Shown here piece by piece: positions 24,273 to 35,100 of a DNA stretch of 64,000 nt (position 1 is the stretch's first letter; the number at the start of each line of letters is the position of its first letter). Source of the DNA: Chamaecrista fasciculata (Eukaryota > Streptophyta > Magnoliopsida > Fabales > Fabaceae); contig QANZ01047097.1 in NCBI GenBank assembly GCA_003254925.1, forward strand, positions 1 through 64,000, in the 5' to 3' direction. The notes beneath the pieces were generated by a model. That model did not search any database, had not been told where the DNA came from, and was given only the letters and a program-made list of their open reading frames with translations. The position numbers and the translations under genes are program-made.

Positions 24273-25259
24273 ATGGCCCATAACGACTCCCCTCGCGATC
24301 CCCTTTTGGATGACCCCTCTGATTCCCAGGAGCACGCCCCTGGCTCTCAGGAGGACCAAGAACATGAGGAACACCGGGAAGAGGGAGCACCCTCTCGAGT
24401 AGAACCACCTACGACCGAGATGGGCGCCTCGGGCCAAACTTTCCAGGCTTTGGACATCATGTCCATCTTTCGTGGACTGATGAAGGAGCAGACGGAATCT
24501 CTTCGTCGCGAATTCCAAAGCCTCTCTGCTCACAGCACACCTCAGCGGTCGAATGCCGGCCGCCCCAACACAACGGGTGGTTCGGCCCAGGAAAACGCGC
24601 CCGCCGCCGGGTTTGAGGACGAGCCGGGTACCTTTATTCCCCAGAAGGGACCCTTCGCCTTGTCCATCCAGCGTGACATTGTACAACAGGGCTTCAAGAT
24701 GCCCGTCAAAATGGCGCCTTATGAACCAGCCGCAGACCCAATCCTGCACCTGAAGGCGTTCCAGGCGAACGTCCAGCTGGCGTCCCTCACACAGGGAAAG
24801 AAATGCAAACTCTTTCCCACCACACTTGGCCAGGAAGGACTCCACTGGTTTGCCCGCCTGCCGGACTACTCTATCCACAACTTTGACGAGCTGGAGGCCG
24901 CCTTTCTCAAGCGCTTCGCCACCAGCATTGTCTACAAGAAACCGTCAACTGTCATGGCGGACCTCATCCAGGGCTCCAGCGAGAATCTCAGGGACTTCCT
25001 CAAGCGTTTCTCCGAGCGCTACCACGAGGTGGAGGATTTGGAGGATAGCGTGGCGATCCACGTCTTCAAGCAGGGCCTCCGCCCCGGCAAGGTCTCTAAC
25101 GAGTTGGCGCTCGCCAACCCGAAGACCCTTGACGCATTGCTGAAGCAAGTCAGCGACTTCATACTTAAGGAGGACAACCAGCTCGCCTCCGAGAGTCGTT
25201 TCGGCAAGCTCCAGGATATAACGGACCTACATGACGAGGTAGACCACACCAGTGGCTGA
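24273..25259 (+). other. Retrotransposon gag-like open frame
   Basis: 328 codons. The N-terminal third is low-complexity and acidic. About residues 125-300 match the plant retrotransposon gag fold: DPILHLKAFQANVQLASL, GLHWFARLPDYSIHNFDELE, FLKRFSERYHEVEDLED and FKQGLRPGKVSNELALANP are the standard blocks. There is no zinc knuckle and no protease after it. GC-rich codon use differs from the neighbouring host genes. As gag it would form the particle shell; the remaining functions would have to come from another element. Confidence 0.85.
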
Positions 25260-25494
25260 CACCTCTTAGATCTGTAGCTAACTCTAAATGGGCGTAGCAG
25301 CCGCCCGGCCTTAAGATTAGTTGCAATCTTTTCTTTTCATGTCTGTTATGTTCTTTTGTGCTAACTCCCTTCCCCTAAAATGCTTAAGGCCCAACTATAT
25401 CATCTATGTACGCCCCGACCTACCCATGGCGGGCAACAATATTTACTTAATGATATATCATTTCCCTTTGCAAAATCTCTTGCACGCCTTATGC

Positions 25495-25815
25495 TTACAC
25501 ATCTCTACCTGATGAGGTAGAGGGCGCACGCCCCACAACTTCGGACGCGCTTGTCCAAATGCACCTTCCCGGGCTCCCGGAGCGAACGGTGCATGCTTTA
25601 TGTTTACACCTCATCTTACCTGATAAGGTAGAGGGCGCACGCCCTACACCTTCGGACGCGCTTGTCCAATTGCACCTTCCCGGGCTTCCGGAGCGAACGG
25701 TGCACGCTTTATGCTTACACATCTCATCTTACCTGATGAGGTAGAGGGCGCACGCCCTACACCTTCGGACGCGCTTGTCCAAATTCACCTTCCCGGGCTC
25801 CCGGAGCGAACGGTG
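25495..25815. repeat. Tandem repeat, about 2.7 copies of 112 bp
   Basis: GTAGAGGGCGCACGCC recurs at 25517, 25628 and 25741, each followed by TTCGGACGCGCTTGTCCAA and CTTCCCGGGCT. It is located in the non-coding interior of the gag-only element, and the frames through it are repeat shadows. Confidence 0.85.
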
Positions 25816-26639
25816 AGCATCTCACACGACTCGTGTATATTTCACACTTATTTCCACTACATTCACTTAGGCGCAGCCTAATCTATACAACTTACAGCGT
25901 GTAAGTTATTGACGCTCTAAAGAAGAGCTAGAAGGCAGGAGGGACGCCTCCAAAAGCTTTCTCCCAGGCGCTCCGCGCGCCAATGAGCCGAGAAGTTGCT
26001 CATACGCCATGCTGGTCCATTACCTCATGGCTGGCTAGCCCCCCAGTCCGATCGCCAACTCAGTTGGGCGGACACGCACATCCACACATGCACTTGCGCA
26101 AGTATCAAACACATCAAACAGATAAAGCATTGCAACGAGCATATTTATCGCACTTATCCAAACATTGGCCTTACGGCCTCACATGAATCCTGGCCACACG
26201 GCCATACAATTCTTCAATAGAAAAGGGCGCACATGCCCTATACAAACTCAGAAAGGGGAACACACCCCCGAAATCACAAATTCTTTACAAGGGATGACCT
26301 AGTCATCCGAAATCACTGCGGCGATCGCTCCCGGCACGTGCTCGCCACTGCCTTCTCCAATCCATGGATGGTCGTCACTCGGCGGGTCAGGCAGTGGCTC
26401 GCCCGGCTCATCATCATCCGCCCACATACGGGTCTCAGGCCCGCCTCGTTCAGGCCGGGGTTCGGCAGACTTAATTGCTTCCGGCAATTCTCACACCCAT
26501 GGGCGGCCGCATTGATGTAACACCAATACATGGCCGCCCGCCATGGCCTCCCTGACTTTCCCTGTTCCCATGGAAGCCCGCCATTCCTAATGCTCCCTCT
26601 GCGCGGGGGACAAGTACTCCTGCACATTTTGGGCGTACG

Positions 26640-26805
26640 CCTCAAAGGCTTTGCCGCCAAGACTTTGCCTCCAAGGCTTTGCCTCCAGGCTTTGCCGCCA
26701 GGGTTTGCCGCCAAGGCTTTGCCTCCAGGGGTTGCCGCCAAGGCTTTACCGCCATGGCTTTGCCGCCAAGGCTTTGCTTCCAAGGCTTCCAAGGCTCTAC
26801 CTACG
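26640..26805. repeat. Short degenerate repeat (GCTTTGCCGCCAAG)n
   Basis: About a dozen imperfect 12-17 bp units alternating GCTTTGCC with (G/T)CC(A/T)CCA. It lies just before the 3' LTR of the gag-only element. Confidence 0.75.
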
Positions 26806-26897
26806 GGAGTACGCCTGAATTACGTGCATGCCCTCTCTGCGCGCCCGCCAAGAGGCAGCAACGGACGCACACGTTGGCTTCTTTAAGGAGGGACTTG

Positions 26898-27928
26898 TGA
26901 TACATCACTATTTGGGCGTACGCCTAAACAGCCCTCGCACCGTGCCTCTTCCCCCCTTCACACCCTGCAAAGCGCGCTCGAACCAATCAAGTGCCCTCCG
27001 CACAATTAGGGGTGGCCCCCCTCCACCCAAGAGCATGGCGCCCGCCTCCAAATTAACATTTAGTCACCCACGACTACCTCGCTCCGCACAGTTAGGGGCG
27101 CCCCCCCTCCACCCAGGAGCATGGCGCCCGCCTCCAAATTAACATTTAGTCACCCACGACTACCTCGCTCCTCACAGTTAGGGGCGCCCCCCTCCACCCA
27201 GGAGCATGGCGCCCGCCTCCAGATTAACACTCAGTCACCCACGACTACCTCGCTCCGCACAGTTAGGGGCGCCCCCCCTCCACCCAGGAGCATGGCGCCC
27301 GCCTCCAAATTAACATTTAGTCACCCACGACTACCTCGCTCCTCACAGTTAGGGGCGCCCCCCTCCACCCAGGAGCATGGCGCCCGCCTCCAGATTAACA
27401 CTCAGTCACCCACGACTACCTCGCTCCGCACAGTTAGGGGCGCCCCCCCTCCACCCAGGAGCATGGCGCCCGCCTCCAGATTAACACTCAGTCACCCATG
27501 GCTACCTCGCTCCGCAATCCACGCTACGGGAGATCGTGGGCTACTGACTTGTTCACACCCACGTTCTCCAGTATTATGGCGACCGCCCGGCAACACAGCA
27601 GGCAACCACCCACGATTGCCTTGCTCCGCAATTCTCGGTCTCCACCATCCTCGCTGGTGGAGATCGTGTCTGGTTACGTGGTGCGCCCCGCGCGCTGACC
27701 ACCTCTCTCCCCCTGCTCTATGAATAGGGCTCAACCCAGCAGTTCAAGGTTAGCTACTTCTTACACTCTGAAATTCTCTTACTCTCTTATCACTCTCTTA
27801 CTAACTTGAGCGTCGGAGTACACTTCGCAGGGCCCCCCTGTGAAGCTCTTGCAGGTTCTTGCTCAACTCTTGGCTCTTGCAGCCCATTCCGGTGAACTAG
27901 GTAAGTGCTACCATTTTCCAGTTTATCA
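26898..27928 (+). repeat. 3' LTR of the gag-only element, with six 85-bp units
   Basis: 1,031 bp. The same 85-bp module occurs six times (near 27031, 27118, 27205, 27290, 27376 and 27461). The 171-bp excess over the other LTR equals two units. Confidence 0.9.
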
Positions 27929-28320
27929 ATGGTTAAAATTACAAAATATCTCCAAAAGGTACCAAAATGTTAATAAAGAATACCACATGATACTAAAGTG
28001 TCCCTTCTTAAGCGACAAGATAACAAAGTGAAATATGACCAAACTACAGGGTATCAAAGTGTAATTTACCCTATAAATTAAACTTTAAATAAATTTAAAA
28101 AATTTTTTTGGCCTGAATTAAATTTTCAATTATGCGTATCTTTCAAAAATCAAAATTGTATTCACCCAACCGAAAACATCGCATATTACTCATTTTCATT
28201 ACACCATTCTGTTGGTATCAAAAAAAAAAAATTTACACCATTCTGTTCTATTCTATCCCTAAACATAAAGTAGCTTGCTTTGGCTTTTCGTGTTTCACAG
28301 AGCAAAGCAGAGAGATAGAA

Positions 28321-29106
28321 ATGGCTTCACTATCATCGGTAATGGCTTCTTCCACTTCCACTCCATTCCTCCTTTTTCGTTCTTCTTCTTCTTCTCTTCG
28401 CCAAACCCTAACCCTAAATCGCACTCCTCATGCTTCCTTCCCTCTCCTTCCCGCCAAACCCTTTAACCTTTCCCCTCACTTCAATCGCCAATCTCTTCCT
28501 TCTTCCCCAATTCTTCTTCCCACTCATCGAATTCGCGCCTCGATTTTGTCTGCTACTTCCTCTCAAATTACCCCTAAATCTCCGACAGTCTCGCCGCCGC
28601 CGGAGATTCTCTCCGGCTCCACTCGCACACTCGCCACTCTCTTTGCCCTAGCTTTGTCCCTTTCGAGGGTGTTCATGAAGCTTGCTCATCAAATTCCGCT
28701 TCCGATTAAGACTCTTTGTTTGATTCCTGGGTTGTCTGAGCAATTCGCCGGAATTATGAGTCTCCAGCGAAATACAATCTCCACCATGGGTCCGCTTTTC
28801 TTCGCTGCTCTCCGGGACCGTCCGGCGGGGTCTCTCAACACTCCGCTCACCGTCGTCGCCGCCGGACTCGCCAAATGGCTCGATATCTACAGTGGGGTTT
28901 TGATGGTTAGGGTTTTGCTCAGTTGGTTCCCTAACATTCCTTGGGAACGCCAGCCTCTATCGGCCATTAGAGACCTTTGTGATCCTTATTTGAACTTGTT
29001 TCGCAATATCATACCGCCGGTTTTTGATACACTGGATGTTAGTCCTCTCCTTGCTTTCGCGGTTTTGGGAACTCTTGGCTCGATTCTCCATGGCAGCACC
29101 ATTTGA
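28321..29106 (+). CDS. YLMG1: YlmG/YggT-family protein, chloroplastic (YLMG1 type)
   Basis: Single-exon gene of 261 residues. YlmG proteins are thylakoid or envelope membrane proteins related to cyanobacterial YlmG; plant members are linked to nucleoid distribution and to assembly of cytochrome b6f and photosystems. The first 75 residues are Ser/Pro/Arg-rich and nearly free of acidic residues, as in a transit peptide. A hydrophobic segment lies at about 100-125 (TLATLFALALSLSRVFMKLA). The YGGT domain covers about 165-255, with KWLDIYSGVLMVRVLLSWFPNIPW, DPYLNLFRNIIPP and LDVSPLLAFAVLGTLG. The start is the ATG preceding MASLSSVMASS; the upstream in-frame stretch is leader sequence. The usual family length is 230-260, so it appears complete. 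Confidence 0.92.
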   Translation: MASLSSVMASSTSTPFLLFRSSSSSLRQTLTLNRTPHASFPLLPAKPFNLSPHFNRQSLPSSPILLPTHRIRASILSATSSQITPKSPTVSPPPEILSGSTRTLATLFALALSLSRVFMKLAHQIPLPIKTLCLIPGLSEQFAGIMSLQRNTISTMGPLFFAALRDRPAGSLNTPLTVVAAGLAKWLDIYSGVLMVRVLLSWFPNIPWERQPLSAIRDLCDPYLNLFRNIIPPVFDTLDVSPLLAFAVLGTLGSILHGSTI

Positions 29107-29198
29107 TTGATTGGTTTGGTTTGGAATTTCAATGTTATTTTGGACATTTTGTACTTCATTATCGCAGTGATACAAATATCCTAGTTATTTTTTTTTTT

Positions 29199-29845
29199 GT
29201 CAAGTTTCAAAATAGAAATTTTGATAGTAGTTGTTAGCATTAGGTTACTCAGTTGGTTAATGCTTCTTTTCGCTTGTATGCTGTCATAACTGAATAACAG
29301 ATACTAGTATTTCGCTCCAGGTTCTTTCAAATGTGTTTTCTTGGAAGTTTTAAGTTACTATTGATGTATTTTATTTTCAAGGTAATGGTGAAGTGAGTAG
29401 AAGATGTAACATTTCTTAGTTTACCTTAGAATCAAAGAGCAGGTGTTATTAATTCGTAAACCTTGGGTTTGCATGTTTCTTGCATCTCATATAGTATGCA
29501 GTGTTTCATAAGTTATTTTTGTCAAGTTTCAAAATAGAAATTTTGATAGTAGTTGGCATTAGCGTACTCAATTAGTTGGTTAAGGCTTCTTTTCGCTTGT
29601 ATGCTGTCATAATTGAATAACAGATACTAGTATTTCGCTCCAGTTTCTTTCAAATGTGTTTTCGTGGAAGTTTAAAGTTACTATTGATTTATTTTATTTT
29701 CAAGGTATTGCAATGGTGAAGTGTGTAGAAGATGTAATATTTCTTAGTTTACATTAGAATCAGAGAGCAGGTGTTCTTAAGTCGTGAACCTTGCGTTTGT
29801 ATGTTTCTTGCATCTCATACAGTATGAAGTGTTTCATAAGTTATT
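29199..29845. repeat. Tandem duplication, two copies of about 322 bp, downstream of YLMG1
   Basis: 29199-29520 and 29521-29845 align end to end from GTCAAGTTTCAAAATAG to CATAAGTTATT, with scattered substitutions and small gaps. No protein is encoded. It probably arose by duplication within the 3' flank of YLMG1. Confidence 0.85.
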
Positions 29846-30130
29846 CGTTGTTCAATCCAATGAGTATATGATTACATAACAAGAATCTGAATGATATTGT
29901 CTACATGGTCATGAGTCACTACATTAGTTTTAGTTGGCAGTCAAGTACCATTACTTGTGCCAATCACTGCAAAAAGAAAAAATATGGAAATATGGTTCAA
30001 CTACATTTATTTAACTATGAACAACCATGGCCGGTCAAGAAAAAAACATTGCCTTCAGCCATGATTGATTTAATCGCCCCTATCCAAAAATTTTAGACTA
30101 GCAAAAACCCATGAATTCCCTCCTCCCTCT

Positions 30131-31805
30131 TAAGGATCCTCAAACAGACTGATCTCTAGAGAGCAAAGGCTATGCTGGTATTGGCATCATTGTCAAAGTT
30201 TCTACCTTGTAGGAATGAGTAAGTGGAAGTTAGAAAGTTATTTTTTCCCTTCAAAATAGAAGAATTTTATATTCATTTGTGTAGTTACTAATCAATGCAT
30301 GCTTTTATATAGAGAAATGGAGAAGATAACTTCATTCATAAAAGATGCTATCTGTGATGATCAATGTTTGGGGCATTGCTTGCACATCCATGGTGTTCCT
30401 GGAACCAGTAAGGTGCTTTCTTTTTTCTTTTAAGAAACCTTATTGCTTCTTTAGTCCACAAGGCTTTAACTAAAATAGGGGAAGTGTAGCTTATTCATTC
30501 TGCTTACTGATTCGAAACTGCAGACAATGAGTGTACTATCAGTAATGAGGAACTTGAGGTCAGAAGTTGATGCAGGAACTATAGACCCTACTTTTTTGTA
30601 TTGATTAACGGTCATCTCTAGATATTATTTTTTTTTTCATAGAGAGATATTATTTACAAGGTGAAGTTAATGAAGTCTATTGTATTCTGGGTTTATACAA
30701 CAACAACCATACTTGTTGGTTACCCTATATTATTTATATTCTTCCAGGTCATATATGAGGCACTAAATGGGCACAGGGTCAACTAGTTTCTTGCTCTTTG
30801 TGGCAGCGATGATGTCCCCTTTGAGCTGAGAAACTGCAAGGATTTTAGCATGGCTAGCCAAGTATTTAACTTGGGAATGAAAATTGTACTGTGTTGGAAC
30901 AATAGATTTTTATTCCTTTATTCAATGAAGAGGCCAGAGAGTCTAATAGTAATACGTCCATCTGTGCTTGGTCTTTTTTGAATTATCCGGGAGAATTTTG
31001 TACAACCATACCATAATTATGAGTAAATTATTGAGTTGGTTTTTGAAAAGGTATTCTTAGTTCTCACAATTTAGTCCGAAAAATGTAAGAATGTCAATTT
31101 TAATCCTCGGATCAATTTCATTCTTCAGTTGTAGTGGGTTTAACTGAGTTACATGTAGAATTATGTAAGAAGAATTGAAGAAATGAAGAGTTTGAACAGT
31201 TAAAGACCGCTAAGAGTAATAGGCCAAAAAAAAAAAGACCGCTGAGAGTAGCAGCAGAATAAGCTATTTTCAGTTCACGCTGACTTGATCAAAAGAAAAA
31301 AAAGTTCACGCTGATATTTTAGTTTTGTTTCTGCTTGGTATATATATAAAATATATATGCCCTTATGTAGTTAGGATTATATTTTTAATAGTTTTCCCAT
31401 TGGTGTTTCTGTACATTCTTTGCTTATTCTAATAATAAGATTGAACGCTTTCATTCTCCCGTGAGTTATAATTCTTCATTATTGCCCAAAAAGAGTTTAT
31501 TGTAGTTTTGCTACCGTGGTATTGAATTTTGCTTAACAGTCAGTGTACTGATGAAAAATATGGTTATAAAATGTCTCACATAACATACTACATAATTAAC
31601 AAAAGAAAAATCAACGTGAGTGAATATAACAACGATTAGTGATCAACACATACAATATTACTTTGAACAAAATTATCTCTAATAAAAAAATAGTGAAAAT
31701 ACGAGAAAAACTCAAATAATTTGTGCTTAATTTAGATCAACCGACAATGTTGTCGTGCACTCCAAATTCATACCCATGTGATTTCACTATGAGGCTATTG
31801 CGTTT
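30131..31805 (+). pseudogene. Partial ORC1 copy with introns (unprocessed pseudogene)
   Basis: From AAGGATCC at 30132 the sequence follows ORC1 from about 14267, including introns, through the Walker A exon (here CTGGAACCAGTAAG, so GTSK replaces GTGK) and the next exon to GGCACAGGGTCAACT at 30785. It then jumps straight to ORC1 18999 and continues through the last exon and 3' flank. Exons for Walker B, sensors and most of the winged helix are absent. The exon with the ETEINGL-equivalent has small deletions, and the first exon shows substitutions such as GATCTCTAGAGAG. Introns show it is a DNA-level duplication, not a retrocopy. It cannot encode a working ATPase. Confidence 0.88.
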
Positions 31806-32151
31806 ACATGCTAAGTAGTACTGAAGAGGATTATAACAATAGGGCAGCTAAACGAAACTAAAAACTAAGCAAAATTTTCAGGAGAAGCAATCCTATGTTG
31901 ATCTTTATAGACAATTGTCATTGAACTCCCAATAATTATACAAACTGAGGGATGGCCAAAATCAAGGGGTTATCAGGGGAATGATACTGTGTATTTGTAT
32001 CCCATCAACTGTGTATTAACTGGATTTTAAGCCTGAGCCTACACAATTTCTGGCAGCAATTGCACGATATGAGAATGATACTGCACAAAATTGATCTAGT
32101 ACTATATAGATCCTAGGTCTGCTGTGAGAATGGTGAGGTTTTCAGCCAGAG
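31806..32151. other. Space between the ORC1 pseudogene and the RNA-binding-protein gene
   Basis: No gene seen. The right part is the likely 3' UTR of the minus-strand RBP gene. Confidence 0.5.
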
Positions 32152-35100
32152 TCACCGCCCTAAAATGGCATTTCCGTGCACCGATAGATATGCAGCATTT
32201 AGCCTGGTAAGACAATCAAGGATACATCAAAAACAAACAAGCCAATATGATCATATGTAAAGGTGGTGTCTATCTCTAGATACTTGGACATAAAAGTAAA
32301 GATAAACTTACTTATCGACATCAGGCATGGCCAGGGGATCGTATAACTCGTCTCTTTGTTCCATATTTGGCATAGCCATAGATGCCATGTCTTGAGCACC
32401 CTCAACCTTAAAATAAACAACCCACATGCATGAGTAGTTCAATAACTAATTTTAAGACAACACTGTTCCACCCTGAACAGTTATTTTCTGCTACATGAAC
32501 CAATATGTAATGCAAAGTAAATTTTCTGGCCAAAAAAAAAAATCCAAAGCAAATTTATAATAACATACCTGTTGAGGGTACTGTGTATAACCAGCATATG
32601 CGCCATATGCATACGCGGAAGGATCAGGAGCTGCACCATAAGCATAGGCTTCATAGCCCTGTCCATAGCCATAGTAGGCACTCCATTGACTTGGATCCAT
32701 CTGTGCCCCCCACGCACCAGGTACGTCCTAGAATAATTTTGTGGCAAGTTTTGTTACCAAAAATATATCAAATTCATATATATCAACCTTTAATATCAGG
32801 AAAACTAGGATGACTATCCACTTCAGTAGCATCATTTAGTCAATCTTATTACTCTTTATTGTCCCATTTAAAGATTCTCATTCATCCTTGCCGGTCATTT
32901 GTATGTTGATTGATTTATCCTCACACATATCCTCATCCCCGAGTGAATGTCTTTATTTTTTATCCAATGTTTTCTCGTGGTTACACTCATTGTCTACAAA
33001 ACCTCATGTCTGGTAGAATCAACAGACTTGTCTTCCAAAATTATTCATTCACAACCCAAATTTAGATACCACAAAGCATGGAAAAACATAATACGGATCA
33101 GAAAAACTATACTAAAACAGTAACATGGAAGATATATAGGCAATCTACCAAACAATTTTGGAAGAAATGCTATCATGCATTCCATCAATTTCTAAGATTG
33201 AAATGCATGATGCCCTAGTGGGACAAACTTCTAAACAAACATTTTGTGAAGAAATGAACCATTTCTGTAAATCACCTGTCTAGCTGTTGGGCTCCTACCC
33301 CAAGAAATTTGAACCACTTGTTGACCTATCATCTTTCCCTGCATCCTCTGAATGGCTTCTTCAGCAGATGCTCTGCAGACCAAAGCAATAGGAGAAACAT
33401 ATATTAAAAAAAGCACTTGATAAGATTTTTAAAACAAAAACAAAAAGAATGATGGAAGACCTCAGAAAACACAGAACAACATGGTACCTCATTAAATTAC
33501 TGCCTTGAAAGAGAGGGTACTTGAGGAGGTGGAAGGCGTTTCATTTGTTAAAGCCATATCTTTACCTTTTAATTTATACAATCATAGTAACCACATTAAG
33601 ACTCTACAGATTTGAAGGAAAAAGGAGAGGGAAGATGGGAAAAAATAAACCTTGCCCCATATTGAACAAAACCACATCCTTTGCCAGCATGAATCTTGAC
33701 AGATACAATTTCCCCAAATTGCAAGAAGGTCTGCTTTAGCTCCTCTTCTGTGATATTAAGATCCAAATTGCCAACAAAAATCTGCAATGCAAAGAGAGGT
33801 AGTAAGACACCATAGAAGACTGCAATTACAGAAGTTGTAGGTCTGTTTAACTTACAGTGGTATCGTTCACATCATACTCTGGTGGAACTGTATTTACTGG
33901 GGCGGTATATGCTGGGACTGGGTATATTGCTGTCAAAGAAATACTTTGGTCAGTGTGTCTTCCAAGTTGCACTAAATTGAAATAGCAAAATACTAAAGTA
34001 TAGCTATTCTTCACGGAACCAAATAATAACTGACAAAATTTCAGACTACATGAAATGATTACAACAGAAAGTTTCCTGGTCTGCTTTTTCTAGGTAAACA
34101 AATAAACAAAGAGAAGTGTGAGGATAAATCAATCAATTGACAATCACTCTCCAACGGTTCCGCTTTTGAGTTAGCTAGTTTCTCCTATGTATGCCAAAAC
34201 CAATGAGATAGCAGTTAAAATAGCATACTTTCTTAACACGGAATAATTTTCATTTTTTTTAACATAAAATCCATCTAGACTTTCAAAGAAAATAAAACAT
34301 TTAATGTAGCAACATAGACCACCAGGGAACATCTCAGACCCACATCCACACCTGATTAGTTTTCTTATTTAAAATTTTTTTATATTAAACCAAAATATTT
34401 CTTATTCCATTTAAATTGAGTGTGTAAACTAATTAAATAATAAATCCTTATGCTACTAAGACATATAGGGTAGAACAATAATATATATTGAGTTACAATT
34501 CTAATAAGGGCCAACCCAGTTCGAGTCCCCACTTGGTGGGGGTGCTGGGGAAGGGAATATACTAGCAGCCTTACCCCTGCTTTTGTTGCAGAGAGCCTGG
34601 TTCGAACCCACGACCTCAGACCCCACGGAAAGCATGTTTACCGCTGAGCCAAGCCAGCCCTTCAATTCTAATAGTTACAATTCTAAGTTCCTTAAAAAAT
34701 TCCTAAGATATTTTATATTGCCAAATAAATTACAATACCCAAAAGAATCATTTTTACAGTAAATAAAATTGTTTAGAATAGAAAAAAGATTCCATTGTAT
34801 TTCTAAATTGTGGTAAAAAAATATATATAATATTTATATAAGCTTATATACTTTTTTAAAAATATAAATTTAGCAAATAAATCAGAGTGGAGAGTATTCT
34901 TGTTCCACGGGAAGTCTATGACAATCATCAATTATAGTCACCTTTAGCAGCAGCATATTGTTGTGGAAAACCAGTGGTCTTCTTTGGAGTTGCAGCACTA
35001 ATACGCATAGGCCTACTTGAGCAATAAACACCATTCATTTCAGTCATACCACGATTCCTTTCAGTCTCATCAGAGAATTTTACAAACCCATATCCCTTGG

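Larger units (their letters stand above)
23275..27928 (+). mobile_element. Gag-only LTR retrotransposon (TR-GAG type, Ty3/Gypsy Tat-like primer site)
   Basis: A 5-bp duplication ATGGT flanks it (23270-23274 and 27929-27933). LTRs are 23275-24134 and 26898-27928, both running TGATACATCA to GTTTATCA. The 5' LTR is followed by TTGGCGCCGTCTGTGGGGAC, a primer-binding site common in Gypsy elements of the Tat group. A purine-rich AAGGAGGGACTTG precedes the 3' LTR. The 2.76-kb interior encodes one gag-like protein and no protease, reverse transcriptase or integrase, so it must rely on proteins from a relative. It is strongly GC-rich against its AT-rich surroundings. The LTRs are almost identical outside their repeat array, so insertion was recent and the element looks whole for its type. 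Confidence 0.9.
23056..28071. mobile_element. Mutator-like foldback element, split by a gag-only retrotransposon
   Basis: The two arms (23056-23274 and 27929-28071) are inverted repeats of GTAAATTACACTTTGGTACC type, and the outer flanks carry a near-perfect 9-bp duplication (TATAAACTA at 23047-23055, TATAAATTA at 28072-28080). Nine bases is the Mutator-superfamily length. Without the inner insertion the element is roughly 360 bp. A sister copy lies at 51457-51853. Confidence 0.8.

Noticed and set aside
24252-24878. 208-codon minus-strand frame opposite gag
   Set aside because: Antisense shadow of the GC-rich gag frame; no recognisable domain.
25495-25815. CRISPR-like or satellite array in the gag-only element
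   Set aside because: A 112-bp direct repeat with no short repeat/spacer structure; it is part of the retroelement interior.
34507-34662. tRNA genes at this SINE, at 49288-49467 and in the palindrome
   Set aside because: A and B boxes are present, but no cloverleaf or plausible anticodon stem; duplications and context show SINE-type insertions.
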